This document shows, one piece after another, positions 44,867 through 53,581 of a DNA stretch of 64,000 nucleotides. The position numbers and the translations under genes are program-made. The DNA is from Cyanobium usitatum str. Tous (lineage in GTDB: Bacteria > Cyanobacteriota > Cyanobacteriia > PCC-6307 > Cyanobiaceae): positions 62,001-126,000 of the forward strand of contig NZ_PXXO01000004.1 of assembly GCF_003011885.1 (NCBI RefSeq), read 5' to 3'. The notes beneath the pieces are model-generated. The model saw only the letters and a program-made list of their open reading frames with translations, had not been told where the DNA came from and ran no database searches. Position 1 is the first letter of the stretch. Each line of letters starts with the position of its first letter.

Positions 44867-46452
44867 CAAAGGGTTACCGGGTGGGCTTCCTGAATGCCAT
44901 TGATGGCGTGCACCGAGACCAGCAGGCTGGGGGGGATGGGGTCATCGAGGCTGAGCACCATCACGGCGTCACCACGCACGATGCGGCGGCCCACCTGCAT
45001 AGAGGCGATGTTGACGTTGTGCTCGCCCAACAGGGAGCCCAACTGGCCGATGATCCCCGGCATGTCCCGGTGGCGAGTGAACAGCATGTGGCGGCTTGGA
45101 GCCACGTTCACCGGGAATTCATCGATGGTGGTGATGCGCAGCTCGCCTTCGGCGAACACAGCTCCAGTAACGCTGTGGCTGGCCTGGGAATTGCGGCAGC
45201 TGAGCTGCAGCGAACCACCGGCGAAATCGCGACTGGCGTCATCCTTGACTTCGAGCACGTGGATGCCACGCTCCTTGGCCTCCAGGCTGGCGTTCACGTA
45301 GTTGATGCTGTCGCCCAGGGCGGTGGAAAGCAGACCCTTGAGGGCCGCCACCACTAGGGGCTGGGCCGGGTGGGCGGCGAAGTCGCCCTGGAGTCTCACC
45401 TCGAGCTCACTGATCGGGCCACCAGCCAGCTGGCTCAGCAGCTGACCCAGGGTTTCGGCCAATTGCAGGTGGGGCTTGAGCTGCTCCATCACCTCGGCAT
45501 TGAGGCCTGGGATATTCACAGCGCTGCGAGCAGGCAGGCCAAGCAGTACGTCGCGGATCTGCTCGGCCACATCGATCGCGACGTTTTCCTGGGCCTCTTC
45601 GGTGGAGGCACCCAAATGGGGCGTGAGGATTAGGCGCTCCTTCACCTGCCGCAAGGGCGAACCTGCCTCTAGGGGCTCTTTGGCGTACACATCAAGGGCA
45701 GCGCCGCCGATGGTGCCGTTCTCAACCGCCTCCGCGAGGGCCGCTTCGTCAATGATGCCGCCGCGGGCGCAGTTAACGATCCGCGCCGTCGATTTCATTG
45801 TCTTGAGCAGCTCCGCGTTCACCAGGTTCTCGGTGTCTGGGGTGCGGGGCAGGTGCAGGCTGACGAAGTCAGCTTCGGCAAACAGGGCGGGCAGGGGCAG
45901 CAGTCGGACCTGCATTTGCTGGGCCCGCTCGGCAGATACGTAGGGGTCGTAGGCCATCACGTCCATGCCCATCGCCTTGGCCACCCGGGCCACGTGGGAG
46001 CCGATCTTGCCGAGACCCACCACGCCCAGCTTTTTCTTGTAGAGCTCGTTGCCCACGTATTTTTTGCGATCCCAGCCGCCGGCCATGGTGCTGGCATGGG
46101 CATGGGGCACGTGGCGCGACAGGGCCAGCATCAGGGCTAAGGCCTGCTCAGCGGCGGCGATGGTGTTGCCCTCCGGCGAGTTCACCACAAGCACACCGCG
46201 CTTGGTGGCCGCCGGCACATCGACGTTGTCGACGCCGACGCCGGCTCGGCCAATGATCCGCAGCTTGTCGGCCGCTTCGATAATTTCGGCAGTCACCGTG
46301 GTGCCTGAGCGAATCATCAGGGCGTCGTAGTCGCCGATGATCGCCTTGAGCTCCTCGGGGGGCAGGCCAGTGCGCACATCAACCTGAGCCACCTGGGACA
46401 GGATGTCGATCCCCGCCTGGTCGATGGGATCCGAAACGAGAACCTTTGTCAT
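44866..46452 (-). CDS. serA: D-3-phosphoglycerate dehydrogenase SerA (528 aa)
   Basis: This is the first step of serine synthesis. The NAD-binding motif is VVGLGKIGSHVARVAKAMG; catalytic residues lie in NCARGGIIDE (Arg), the following Glu region, and LTPHLGASTEEA (His). The C-terminus carries the ASB domain and an ACT domain (LFTRHRDMPGIIGQLGSLLG), so serine feedback is possible. The ATG at 46452 (MTKVLVSDPIDQAG) is chosen over a longer open frame. prmA is coupled downstream. Confidence 0.95.
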   Translation of the reverse strand: MTKVLVSDPIDQAGIDILSQVAQVDVRTGLPPEELKAIIGDYDALMIRSGTTVTAEIIEAADKLRIIGRAGVGVDNVDVPAATKRGVLVVNSPEGNTIAAAEQALALMLALSRHVPHAHASTMAGGWDRKKYVGNELYKKKLGVVGLGKIGSHVARVAKAMGMDVMAYDPYVSAERAQQMQVRLLPLPALFAEADFVSLHLPRTPDTENLVNAELLKTMKSTARIVNCARGGIIDEAALAEAVENGTIGGAALDVYAKEPLEAGSPLRQVKERLILTPHLGASTEEAQENVAIDVAEQIRDVLLGLPARSAVNIPGLNAEVMEQLKPHLQLAETLGQLLSQLAGGPISELEVRLQGDFAAHPAQPLVVAALKGLLSTALGDSINYVNASLEAKERGIHVLEVKDDASRDFAGGSLQLSCRNSQASHSVTGAVFAEGELRITTIDEFPVNVAPSRHMLFTRHRDMPGIIGQLGSLLGEHNVNIASMQVGRRIVRGDAVMVLSLDDPIPPSLLVSVHAINGIQEAHPVTL

Positions 46453-46535
46453 GCCCGGCGGTGCGAAGCGGAGAGCCGGCCGTGCAGTGTAGTGAGCGGC
46501 GAGAATCGCCCCAACAACACTGAGCAGGGCGCAGC

Positions 46536-47039
46536 GTGGGCACAAGTGTGGTGGTAGTTCTGAACGACCGCAAAAGGTTGCATCAGCTCCGGGATCGACT
46601 GGCCGAGCTGCAGCCTCCGCTGCTGCAGTTGGAGGCCATCGGCGAGGGAGAGCAGGCCATGGCCGAGGTGGCCCGGCTAAACCCTGCGGTGGCACGGCGG
46701 GCCCGCCAGCAGGGCATGGCGCGCTGGCTAATTCCCTTTGGCTTTTTGGCTGGCCTCACCTTCACCTACATCACCGACCTCGACACCTTCGCCTTTGCGG
46801 GTGCCTGGAGCCAGCACCTGATCGGCGCCCTGCTCGGCATGGGTTCGGGCTGGATGGGCAGCTTTGCAGCCGCCGCGAGCGTGCGCTCCGAAGAGGACGA
46901 CCGCATCCGCAGCCTGCGCAACCGGGTGGAAGAAGGCAACTGGCTGCTGCTGGCCGAAACAGCTAACGGCGTCGATATGCCCTGGATTTCCCTGCAGCAG
47001 GCCAAACCCCTGGCGGTGGTGCGACTGGGCGATGGCTAG
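46536..47039 (+). CDS. Membrane hypothetical protein (167 aa)
   Basis: The protein starts with GTG at 46536, has a charged helical N-terminus, then two hydrophobic segments (WLIPFGFLAGLTFTYITDL and LIGALLGMGSGWMGSFAAAA, about 64-112), and a cytoplasmic-looking C-terminal part (NWLLLAETANGVDMPWI). I know no named family; it looks like a conserved picocyanobacterial protein. It overlaps the next gene by 8 nt. Confidence 0.62.
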   Translation: MGTSVVVVLNDRKRLHQLRDRLAELQPPLLQLEAIGEGEQAMAEVARLNPAVARRARQQGMARWLIPFGFLAGLTFTYITDLDTFAFAGAWSQHLIGALLGMGSGWMGSFAAAASVRSEEDDRIRSLRNRVEEGNWLLLAETANGVDMPWISLQQAKPLAVVRLGDG

Positions 47040-47781
47040 GGACCTTGAAGCCGTGATCGCTGCCGCTGACCAGGCCCTGCGCACCTGGGAGCCGGTGTGG
47101 ACCCCCTTTCTTGATGGGGCGTTGCTTGAGCAGGCCCAAGAGCACCTGGCAGGGCTGGCCGAGCTGGAGCTGGCCAGCCGGGGGGGCTACCCAGGAGCTG
47201 AACGCCAGCGTCTGCTTTTGCAGCGCTACGACGCAGCCATTGATGCCGATGAAGTTGCCGCCGGCCTGATGGGCCTGGAGCTGGGCGGCAATTTCCTATT
47301 CGACCCGGCTGAGCGACAAGACTTCCGCTCTGGCCTGCTAGCCCTCGGCGCTGCGGAGGGAGAGCTGGGCGATCTCTGGCTGCGAGGCGACCGGGGTGCC
47401 CAGGCAATTCTTACGGCTGCTCAAGCTGCTGCCCTTGATGGCCGCACCGCTGTGGTGCGCACGGTGGAGGTGGCCCTGGAAGCCCGCCCCCTGCATGAGT
47501 TGCAACTTCCGGCGCCGCGCCTGCCCCGCCGCTTTCAAACCGTGGAAGCCTCCCTGCGCCTCGATGCGGTGGCCTCTGCCGGATTCGGGTTATCTCGCAA
47601 CCGCATGGCCGAGCTGATCCGCCAAGGCAGGGTGAGACTCAACTGGCAGCCAGTCAGCAGTCCCAGCAGGGCGCTGACGGAGGGAGACCGGGTGCAGCTT
47701 GAGGGCCGGGGCGAACTGCAGCTTGAGACGGTCACAGCAACCAAGCGGGAGCGCTGGCGAATCGAGCTGGTGCGCTGCTGA
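47032..47781 (+). CDS. Photosystem II S4-domain protein, YlmH-like (249 aa)
   Basis: The C-terminal S4 RNA-binding domain (LDAVASAGFGLSRNRMAELI, RQGRVRLNWQPVSSPSRALT) and the N-terminal YlmH-like region match the cyanobacterial 'photosystem II S4 domain protein' family. The name is historical; YlmH relatives bind stalled 50S-nascent-chain complexes, so a ribosome-linked role is at least as likely as a photosystem role. The ATG at 47032 lies inside the end of the upstream gene. Confidence 0.82.
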   Translation: MARDLEAVIAAADQALRTWEPVWTPFLDGALLEQAQEHLAGLAELELASRGGYPGAERQRLLLQRYDAAIDADEVAAGLMGLELGGNFLFDPAERQDFRSGLLALGAAEGELGDLWLRGDRGAQAILTAAQAAALDGRTAVVRTVEVALEARPLHELQLPAPRLPRRFQTVEASLRLDAVASAGFGLSRNRMAELIRQGRVRLNWQPVSSPSRALTEGDRVQLEGRGELQLETVTATKRERWRIELVRC

Positions 47782-47826
47782 GGGATTACCTGAATCAGGC
47801 CTACCTGTAACCTGACAAAGCTTCTG

Positions 47827-47898
47827 GGGCGATTAGCTCAGAGGTAGAGCACTACCTTGACACGGTAGGAGTCACTGGTTCGAATCCAGTATCGCCCA
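47827..47898 (+). tRNA. tRNA-Val (anticodon GAC)
   Basis: A 72-nt cloverleaf: acceptor GGGCGAT pairs with ATCGCCC, the D-arm contains AGCTCAGAGGTAGAGC, the anticodon stem CTACC/GGTAG encloses TTGACAC (anticodon GAC), and the T-arm is CTGGTTCGAATCCAG. The discriminator is A and the CCA end is not encoded. It lies between the S4 gene and murD. Confidence 0.97.
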
Positions 47899-47931
47899 TT
47901 TTAAAGTTCAGTATTAGCCCTAAGTTTCGAG

Positions 47932-49347
47932 ATGCTGGATGCAACAAGGGAACTGACCGTTGTTGTTGGTCTTGCGCGCTCAGGGATTGGTGCTGCTCGG
48001 CTGCTTAACCATCTCGGCCATGCGGTGCTGGTGATTGAGAGCCAATCCAGCCCAGCACTTGAAACCAAAGCGGGCGAGTTGCGCCAGGCAGGCATTGATG
48101 TGCAGCTTGGCGTGCCCCTCCACGGCGACGCCTTTGCCGCCCTTGGCCCTACTACCGCAACCGTGGTGGTAAGTCCAGGAATCCGCTGGGACCATCCCAC
48201 CCTGGTGGAGCTGCGCAAGTCAGGAGTAAGCACCAAAGGCGAAATGGAGCTGGCTTTCCAAGCCAGTGGCGACGTGCCCTGGATCGGCATCACCGGCACA
48301 AATGGCAAAACCACCGTTACCCACCTGGTAAGTCACCTGCTTCAGCACGCTGGGCTCGATGCCCCCATGGGTGGCAACGTAGGCTTCTCCGGGGCAGAGC
48401 TGGTGCTCGAGCGACTGGAGCGCGGCGATCCCCAACCCAACTGGCTGGTGATGGAGCTCAGCAGCTATCAGATCGAATCGGCCCCGCAAGTTGCACCACG
48501 GGTCGGAATTTGGACCACCTTGACCCCAGACCATCTCGAGCGCCACGGCACTATCGAGGCCTACAGGGCCATCAAGCACAGCCTGTTGGAGCGTTCCACG
48601 GCGCCCATACTCAATGCCGATGACGCCGACCTTCGCGCCCATGCCACGGGCTTGCAGCGGGCAATCTGGGTCACCGCCGGCAGCCGGGAGGACCTCCCAC
48701 CCACGATCCAGCCCAGTCTCTGGATCGAAGATGGCCAGGTATGGCAAGCCCCCCAGCCCGGCGAGACCGGCCCCGGCAAACTTTTAATGGCTGCGGATTG
48801 CCTAGCCATGCCCGGCGCCCACAACCGCCAAAACATGCTGCTGGCCGCTGCGGCCGGGCTCGAAGCCGGCTTGAGCGGCGCCCAGATGGAGCAAGCCTTC
48901 CGCTCCTTTACCGGCGTGCCCCACCGGCTCGAGCGCATCCGCGAGCAGCAAGGCATCAGCTTCTACAACGACAGCAAGGCCACCAACTACGACGCCGCCG
49001 AGGTGGCGCTACATGCCCTGGATGGTCCGCTAGTAGTGCTGGCCGGTGGTGAATCAAAGCAGGGAAATCCCAATAGCTGGCTGGCAGCCTTGCAACAGAA
49101 AGCCGCAGCGGTGGTGCTCTACGGAGCTGCCCAGGCAGAGTTTGATCAACTACTTAGCCAGGCAGGCTTCAGCGGAGTTGTGCACTGCTGCGTCAGCCTG
49201 ACTGAAGCCGTACCCCTGGCCGACCAATTAGCCCGCAGCCATCGCTGCCTAGCTGTGCTGCTTTCCCCTGCCTGCGCCAGCTTTGACCAATACAACGATT
49301 TTGAGGCCCGGGGTGATCATTTCCGCCAGCTGGTGATGTCGCTGTAA
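47932..49347 (+). CDS. murD: UDP-N-acetylmuramoylalanine-D-glutamate ligase MurD (471 aa)
   Basis: MurD adds D-Glu to UDP-MurNAc-L-Ala in peptidoglycan synthesis. The ATP loop is GITGTNGKTTVTHLVSHLL, and the segments MELSSYQIES, GVPHRLERIREQQGISFYND and SKATNYDAAEVAL are family-typical. The N-terminal Rossmann-like domain starts TVVVGLARSGIGAARLL. The start is ATG at 47932, 33 nt after the tRNA, so transcription may begin upstream of the tRNA. Confidence 0.95.
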   Translation: MLDATRELTVVVGLARSGIGAARLLNHLGHAVLVIESQSSPALETKAGELRQAGIDVQLGVPLHGDAFAALGPTTATVVVSPGIRWDHPTLVELRKSGVSTKGEMELAFQASGDVPWIGITGTNGKTTVTHLVSHLLQHAGLDAPMGGNVGFSGAELVLERLERGDPQPNWLVMELSSYQIESAPQVAPRVGIWTTLTPDHLERHGTIEAYRAIKHSLLERSTAPILNADDADLRAHATGLQRAIWVTAGSREDLPPTIQPSLWIEDGQVWQAPQPGETGPGKLLMAADCLAMPGAHNRQNMLLAAAAGLEAGLSGAQMEQAFRSFTGVPHRLERIREQQGISFYNDSKATNYDAAEVALHALDGPLVVLAGGESKQGNPNSWLAALQQKAAAVVLYGAAQAEFDQLLSQAGFSGVVHCCVSLTEAVPLADQLARSHRCLAVLLSPACASFDQYNDFEARGDHFRQLVMSL

Positions 49348-49402
49348 GGGCGTTCAGCTATCTAGCTCCTAACATTCGCGCACCAGGCGAACGCAACTGG
49401 CC

Positions 49403-49861
49403 ATGGCCTATTGGTTGATGAAAAGCGAGCCCGATGTCTACGGGATTGATCATTTGCAGCGGGAGGGCAGCACCCTATGGGACGGCATTCGCAACTACCA
49501 GGCCCGCAACTTTATGCGGAGCATGCAAATTGGCGATCGGGCTTTTTTCTACCACTCCAATACCAAACCACCGGGCATCGTGGGCTTGATGGAGGTGGTT
49601 GAAACCCAGATTGTCGACCCCAGCCAATTTGATCCCAACTCCAAATATTTCGATCCCGCCGCAAGCCTGCAAAAGCCCCGCTGGGACTGTTGCAGGCTGC
49701 GCTACTTACGCCACTTCCAGCAGCTGCTCAGCCTGGATGCCTTACGGGAAAACTTCAGCCCAGAGCAGCTGGGGGTGGTGAAGCGGGGCAACCGTCTTTC
49801 GATCCTGCCGGTTGAGCCCAGCAGTGCCAAGCGACTGCTGGAGCTGCTTGAGTCGCCATGA
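49403..49861 (+). CDS. EVE-domain protein (152 aa)
   Basis: The start AYWLMKSEPDVYGIDHLQRE and the segments RNYQARNFMRSMQIGDRAFFYHS and GVVKRGNRLSILPV match the EVE (PUA-like) domain, thought to bind modified nucleobases in DNA or RNA. The function in cyanobacteria is unknown. The stop overlaps the next start by 4 nt (ATGA). Confidence 0.9.
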   Translation: MAYWLMKSEPDVYGIDHLQREGSTLWDGIRNYQARNFMRSMQIGDRAFFYHSNTKPPGIVGLMEVVETQIVDPSQFDPNSKYFDPAASLQKPRWDCCRLRYLRHFQQLLSLDALRENFSPEQLGVVKRGNRLSILPVEPSSAKRLLELLESP

Positions 49862-50625
49862 GTCAGCTGGCCCGGATCAGCCCCAAGCCCCCCCTAGCCA
49901 TCCGCAGCGCCGTCGAGCGGGGCTGGGCTGCCTTCAGCCACTGCCCCTGGGTGCTGATGGGGTTCACCCTGCTGAGCGGCGGCGCCAATTTGGCTGCCCA
50001 GCTTCTTTATCGCTACGAGAGCAGCCTGGTGCTGTCGCTGCTGGGCAAGCCCGACCCCGTCGCCATAACCCTGGCGACGGCTGCCTGGATCATCTATGCC
50101 CTTACCGGGCTTTGGCTGGTGGTGGGGTTGATGCGGGGGGCCCAACTAGCTCTCAATCAGGGGCGACCCAGGCTGGGAGCACTGATCCGGGTCGATGGCA
50201 GAGCGATGTTGCGCTGCTTTGGAACCGTGGTGCTGATCCTGGTGGTGCTGGCACTGATAGTGCGCCTGGCCCAGGCGAGCTCCTGGCTGCTCACGATGAT
50301 TCAACCTCTGTTAGCCCCCCTGCCGCTGGTGGCGGGTTTGGCAGCCGTTATTTATTTGAGCGCCGATCAAATTCTGAGCCTGCCGCTGGCCCTAATCGGA
50401 GGGCTTACCCCCCTGGCAGCCTTTCGCAGCGGTCGGGCCGCCACCGATCCCCACTGGCTCCAAGCCCTCGGCCTAACCCTGGTGCTGCTGGCCATGGTGC
50501 TGGCCGGCTTCCTGGTGCTGCTCATCGGGCTGGTGGTGGCGTTGCCAGTGGCGGCCTGCACCCTCACGGCCGCCTACCAGCAACTCTTCGGCCAGGAGGA
50601 CCGGGGCCAGCTCACTGCTGCCTGA
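49858..50625 (+). CDS. Polytopic membrane protein (255 aa), unknown function
   Basis: Five or six hydrophobic segments are visible, including WIIYALTGLWLVVGLM, TVVLILVVLALIVRLA and LVLLAMVLAGFLVLLIGLVV. The pattern resembles DUF975/DUF2189-type integral membrane proteins, but I cannot fix the family. It is coupled to the EVE gene and its last 14 nt overlap the convergent DUF2811 gene. Confidence 0.7.
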   Translation: MSQLARISPKPPLAIRSAVERGWAAFSHCPWVLMGFTLLSGGANLAAQLLYRYESSLVLSLLGKPDPVAITLATAAWIIYALTGLWLVVGLMRGAQLALNQGRPRLGALIRVDGRAMLRCFGTVVLILVVLALIVRLAQASSWLLTMIQPLLAPLPLVAGLAAVIYLSADQILSLPLALIGGLTPLAAFRSGRAATDPHWLQALGLTLVLLAMVLAGFLVLLIGLVVALPVAACTLTAAYQQLFGQEDRGQLTAA

Positions 50626-50872
50626 AGCTCGCCTGGGCGGGAAAGAGATTTGCCAGGTAGCAGCGGGTGACTTCCCGGTCGCCAAGGCCGTTCTGCACCA
50701 GGAAACCAGCCAGGGCAGCTTGAAACAACCGGTATTGATCCCAATTGGGGTGCTGCTCGATAAAGCCACGCATCGAGGCGAGTAAGGCCTCAGGCACCTC
50801 TGCACGAAAGCTCACCGTTAAGCCTTCCCCCTCCACGGGAGCTTGAGCTCGGACGGGAGTCTGCAGATCCAT
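50612..50872 (-). CDS. DUF2811 family protein (86 aa)
   Basis: The core VSFRAEVPEALLASMRGFIE, QHPNWDQYRLFQAALAGFLV and REVTRCYLANLF matches the cyanobacterial DUF2811 family of unknown function. Its sequence has a ribbon-helix-helix-like feel but no confirmed DNA-binding motif. ATGs at 50872 and 50908 are both possible; the former is nearer the conserved part. Confidence 0.8.
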   Translation of the reverse strand: MDLQTPVRAQAPVEGEGLTVSFRAEVPEALLASMRGFIEQHPNWDQYRLFQAALAGFLVQNGLGDREVTRCYLANLFPAQASFRQQ

Positions 50873-51247
50873 GGGAGACAACGGCCTTGTGTGGCACCAG
50901 TTCTCCACATCAGGCCGGGCCCGTCAAATGGCCTGGCGAAGCTGCCCTGGCCAGCCTCCCAGGCTAAGAACCGAGCTCTGCCAGAGCATTTGCCATGGCC
51001 CCCTCGCCTTTGGGCCAAGCGGTGAGGCTGGGGCCAGCGCTGTCAAGGGGAAAGGCTCTGGCAGCGAGCTTCTCCCCAGGCCCTAGTGGGCAAGCCCCAT
51101 CTGAACAACTGACCTGGGGAAAAACTGAGCAAAACCAAGAGTGATCTGGGGGCTGGGCGGGAAAACGGCAATGATCAGCAGTGCTGAACAGCTTCAACTG
51201 CCGCTGGGTCTCAGCTGCAACCGTGCTGGCTTGCCCACATGCCCCAG
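50873..51247. other. Gene-poor stretch between DUF2811 and DUF1818 genes
   Basis: This stretch of about 375 nt has no gene I can support. A 49-codon plus-strand frame (50995-51144) and a 77-codon minus-strand frame (50964-51197) exist without recognisable motifs. No tRNA, terminator with a U-tract, or long repeat is seen. It should hold the promoter of the DUF2811 gene. Confidence 0.4.
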
Positions 51248-51616
51248 CTAGCCGCCAGCCCCCTGAGCCAGGGCCGCCACCAAAGCCGCGCTAGGCCCGG
51301 GTAGCCAGCTGCCCTCAACGGCACGGCAATCAGCGCCAGGCGTGAGCACAAAGCGCAGCGACCAGGCGTTGCGGTCGCCTTCCAAGGCAATCCACAAAGG
51401 GCCGCGCTCGAGCTCAATGCTGATCGACTCTTCAGCCATCAACTGACTGGCCAGATCATGGTGCTCTTGCACCAACTGCACCAGAGCCTGACCCAGCCCC
51501 CGGGCCTCCTCCGCTGTGAGCTCAGAGGCCCAGCCCTGGCCACCAATCAAAAAAGAAAAGGGGTGGCGGGCTGAATCCTCCAGCCACCTCCACCCCTCAC
51601 CTTCTTGAACACGCAT
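51248..51616 (-). CDS. DUF1818 family protein (122 aa)
   Basis: The start RVQEGEGWRWLEDSARHPFS, the following FLIGGQGWASELTAEEA and the segment SISIELERGPLWIALEG match the cyanobacterial/plant DUF1818 family, whose structure is Whirly-like and function unknown. It starts 8 nt after rpoZ on the same strand, so it probably shares the rpoZ transcript. Confidence 0.85.
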   Translation of the reverse strand: MRVQEGEGWRWLEDSARHPFSFLIGGQGWASELTAEEARGLGQALVQLVQEHHDLASQLMAEESISIELERGPLWIALEGDRNAWSLRFVLTPGADCRAVEGSWLPGPSAALVAALAQGAGG

Positions 51617-51624
51617 CCGCCGAA

Positions 51625-51855
51625 TCAGCCGGGCAGCAAATCGGGCTGGTCCTGCTCATCGCTCATTTCGATGATGGCCCGCTGCACGGGTTTGATCATC
51701 GAATCGTCAAGCAGGCCATCGAAATCATCGAAACGACGCTGCTTAGCCCGAAAAGCAATCTTCACCGTGGTGAGGTAACGGTTGCTGGTGTGGCGGATCA
51801 GGCTCTCGGCCCGCTGGGCCAGTTCCTTGTGGTTGACGTCAATACCGCTCTGCAT
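51625..51855 (-). CDS. rpoZ: RNA polymerase omega subunit (76 aa)
   Basis: This small RNAP assembly subunit begins [20 protein letters not shown] and continues [20 protein letters not shown], the cyanobacterial omega signature. ATG at 51855 is preferred over the GTG two codons upstream. It is followed by DUF1818 and is divergent from the Hsp70 gene across 63 nt. Confidence 0.92.
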   Translation of the reverse strand: MQSGIDVNHKELAQRAESLIRHTSNRYLTTVKIAFRAKQRRFDDFDGLLDDSMIKPVQRAIIEMSDEQDQPDLLPG

Positions 51856-51918
51856 GGGCACCCTTGCAATCTCCTCAACCTAGGTCAACAGGGGCAATTC
51901 CCCGTTTAGAAGGGTGTA

Positions 51919-53478
51919 ATGCGGGGCACGCTGGCGATTGATCTAGGCAGCAGCACCACGGTGGTGGCCTACCAGGGGCCAGACACCGCGGCCAAGCTGC
52001 TGGCCCTGCCGCCTTACAGCACCAGCGAGCCGGTTGCGGTGCCAACGCTGCTATGGCTCAGCGATCCAGCCATGCCACGGCCCCTGATCGGTCGCCAGGT
52101 ATTGGAGGCGGGCCTGGCCCACAGCGATGGCCCCCAGTTGCATCGGGACTTCAAACGACAAATCGGCGCGCTCCCCTGCCCGGCGCCCCAACCACCCCCA
52201 GCCTTACCACTGCGGCCAGAACAGGCGGGAGCCTTGCTGCTGAGGCAGCTCTGGGCCGCCCTGCCGCCAGGGCTTGCACCCGAGCGGCTGGTGCTGACCG
52301 CTCCTATTGACAGCTACCCCCGCTACCGCCAGTGGCTGCAGGAGGTATGCCGCGAGCTAGAGGTGCCTGAGCTGGCCCTGGTGGACGAGCCCACCGCCGC
52401 AGCCATCGGTGCGGGATTACCTGCCGGCAGCACGGTGCTGGTGGTGGACCTGGGAGGCGGCACCATCGACCTGTCCCTGGTGGCCCTAGAGGGTGGCGAG
52501 GGTCGCCCGGCGCCCATGGCCCAGCTGCTGCGCTTCGCCGGCCGGGATCTGAGTTCAAGTCGCCAGGCCCTGCGCTGTGCCCGGGTGATCGGCAAGGCGG
52601 GGGTAGCCCTGGGAGGCCGGGATATAGATCGCTGGATCGCAGCCCACCTTTGCCCCGGAGCCACCCTTGATGGGGCCCTGCTGGAGGCAGCTGAATCGCT
52701 CAAATGCCAGCTCAGCAGCGCCGAAGAGGCCCTGGTGTTTTGGAGTCCAGCGGGCCTGCCTCCCCAACCTCTGCGGCTGAGTCGCAGCCGCTTAAACGCC
52801 TTGTTGGTGGAGCGGGGCTTGCTGGCCCAACTCGATGATCTGCTGGAGGTCGTGTTGGCGGGAGCCCGCCGCGATGGACTGGCCCCAAACCAGATCACCG
52901 CCCTGCTGCCGGTTGGTGGCAGCAGCCGCATGCCCCTGATCCGCCAATGGCTGCAGGAGCGCTGCGGCGGCATTCCCCTGCAGGAAAGCCGGCCGGTGGA
53001 AGCCGTAGCCCTGGGGGCCCTGGCCCTCACCCCGGGGGTGCGAGTGCGGGATGTTTTGCGCCACGGAATTTGCCTGCGCTGCTGGGATCAGCGCTCCAGC
53101 CGCCATCACTGGCAACCGCTGTTTGTGGCGGGACAAACCTGGCCGAGTGAGCGGCCGCTGGAAATCGTGCTGGCCTGCAGCAGCCCCAACCAGCGAAGCC
53201 TGGAGCTGGTGCTGGGGGAACCAGACAACGAAAGACGCAGCGAGGTGGTGTTTGAGGCCGGGCTACCGGTGCTGCGTCCGCGACCAGCGGGGCAAGCCCG
53301 AGTGATGCCCTGGAGCGAGCAACCCCCAGACCTTGCCCTGGACGTGCCGGGACAGCCTGGCGAGGACTGTCTGCGATTGTCATTTTCTGTCAACGACCAG
53401 GGCCAGCTGGTGCTGGAGGTCACGGACCTACGCAGTGGTCGCCTCAGCGCCCCCCAACTTCTGGGCCCGGTGCGCTGA
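51919..53478 (+). CDS. Short Hsp70-family protein (519 aa)
   Basis: The nucleotide-binding domain is complete: LAIDLGSSTTVVAYQG (phosphate 1, residues 5-20), LALVDEPTAAAIGAGL (connect 1, about 152-167), VLVVDLGGGTIDLSLV (phosphate 2, about 173-188) and ALLPVGGSSRMPLIRQWLQE (adenosine motif, about 328-347). A beta-rich C-terminal part (about 375-519) resembles a substrate-binding sandwich, but the helical lid of DnaK (about 638 aa) is missing. It is not the housekeeping DnaK. The next gene, a membrane-anchored helical protein, may be a partner. Confidence 0.85.
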   Translation: MRGTLAIDLGSSTTVVAYQGPDTAAKLLALPPYSTSEPVAVPTLLWLSDPAMPRPLIGRQVLEAGLAHSDGPQLHRDFKRQIGALPCPAPQPPPALPLRPEQAGALLLRQLWAALPPGLAPERLVLTAPIDSYPRYRQWLQEVCRELEVPELALVDEPTAAAIGAGLPAGSTVLVVDLGGGTIDLSLVALEGGEGRPAPMAQLLRFAGRDLSSSRQALRCARVIGKAGVALGGRDIDRWIAAHLCPGATLDGALLEAAESLKCQLSSAEEALVFWSPAGLPPQPLRLSRSRLNALLVERGLLAQLDDLLEVVLAGARRDGLAPNQITALLPVGGSSRMPLIRQWLQERCGGIPLQESRPVEAVALGALALTPGVRVRDVLRHGICLRCWDQRSSRHHWQPLFVAGQTWPSERPLEIVLACSSPNQRSLELVLGEPDNERRSEVVFEAGLPVLRPRPAGQARVMPWSEQPPDLALDVPGQPGEDCLRLSFSVNDQGQLVLEVTDLRSGRLSAPQLLGPVR

Positions 53479-53581
53479 GAGTTAGCGGCAAACTCAAGTG
53501 GACGCCGCAAGCGCTGCCCTCCGCTGACGGCACCTTGGCCGCAGCGTCCATAAAACTAAGTTTCATATTTCCGTATTTGCC

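Noticed and set aside
50995-51144. 49-codon ORF in the DUF2811-DUF1818 gap
   Set aside because: No ribosome binding site, no motif and low-complexity Ser/Gly/Pro composition; not distinguishable from chance.
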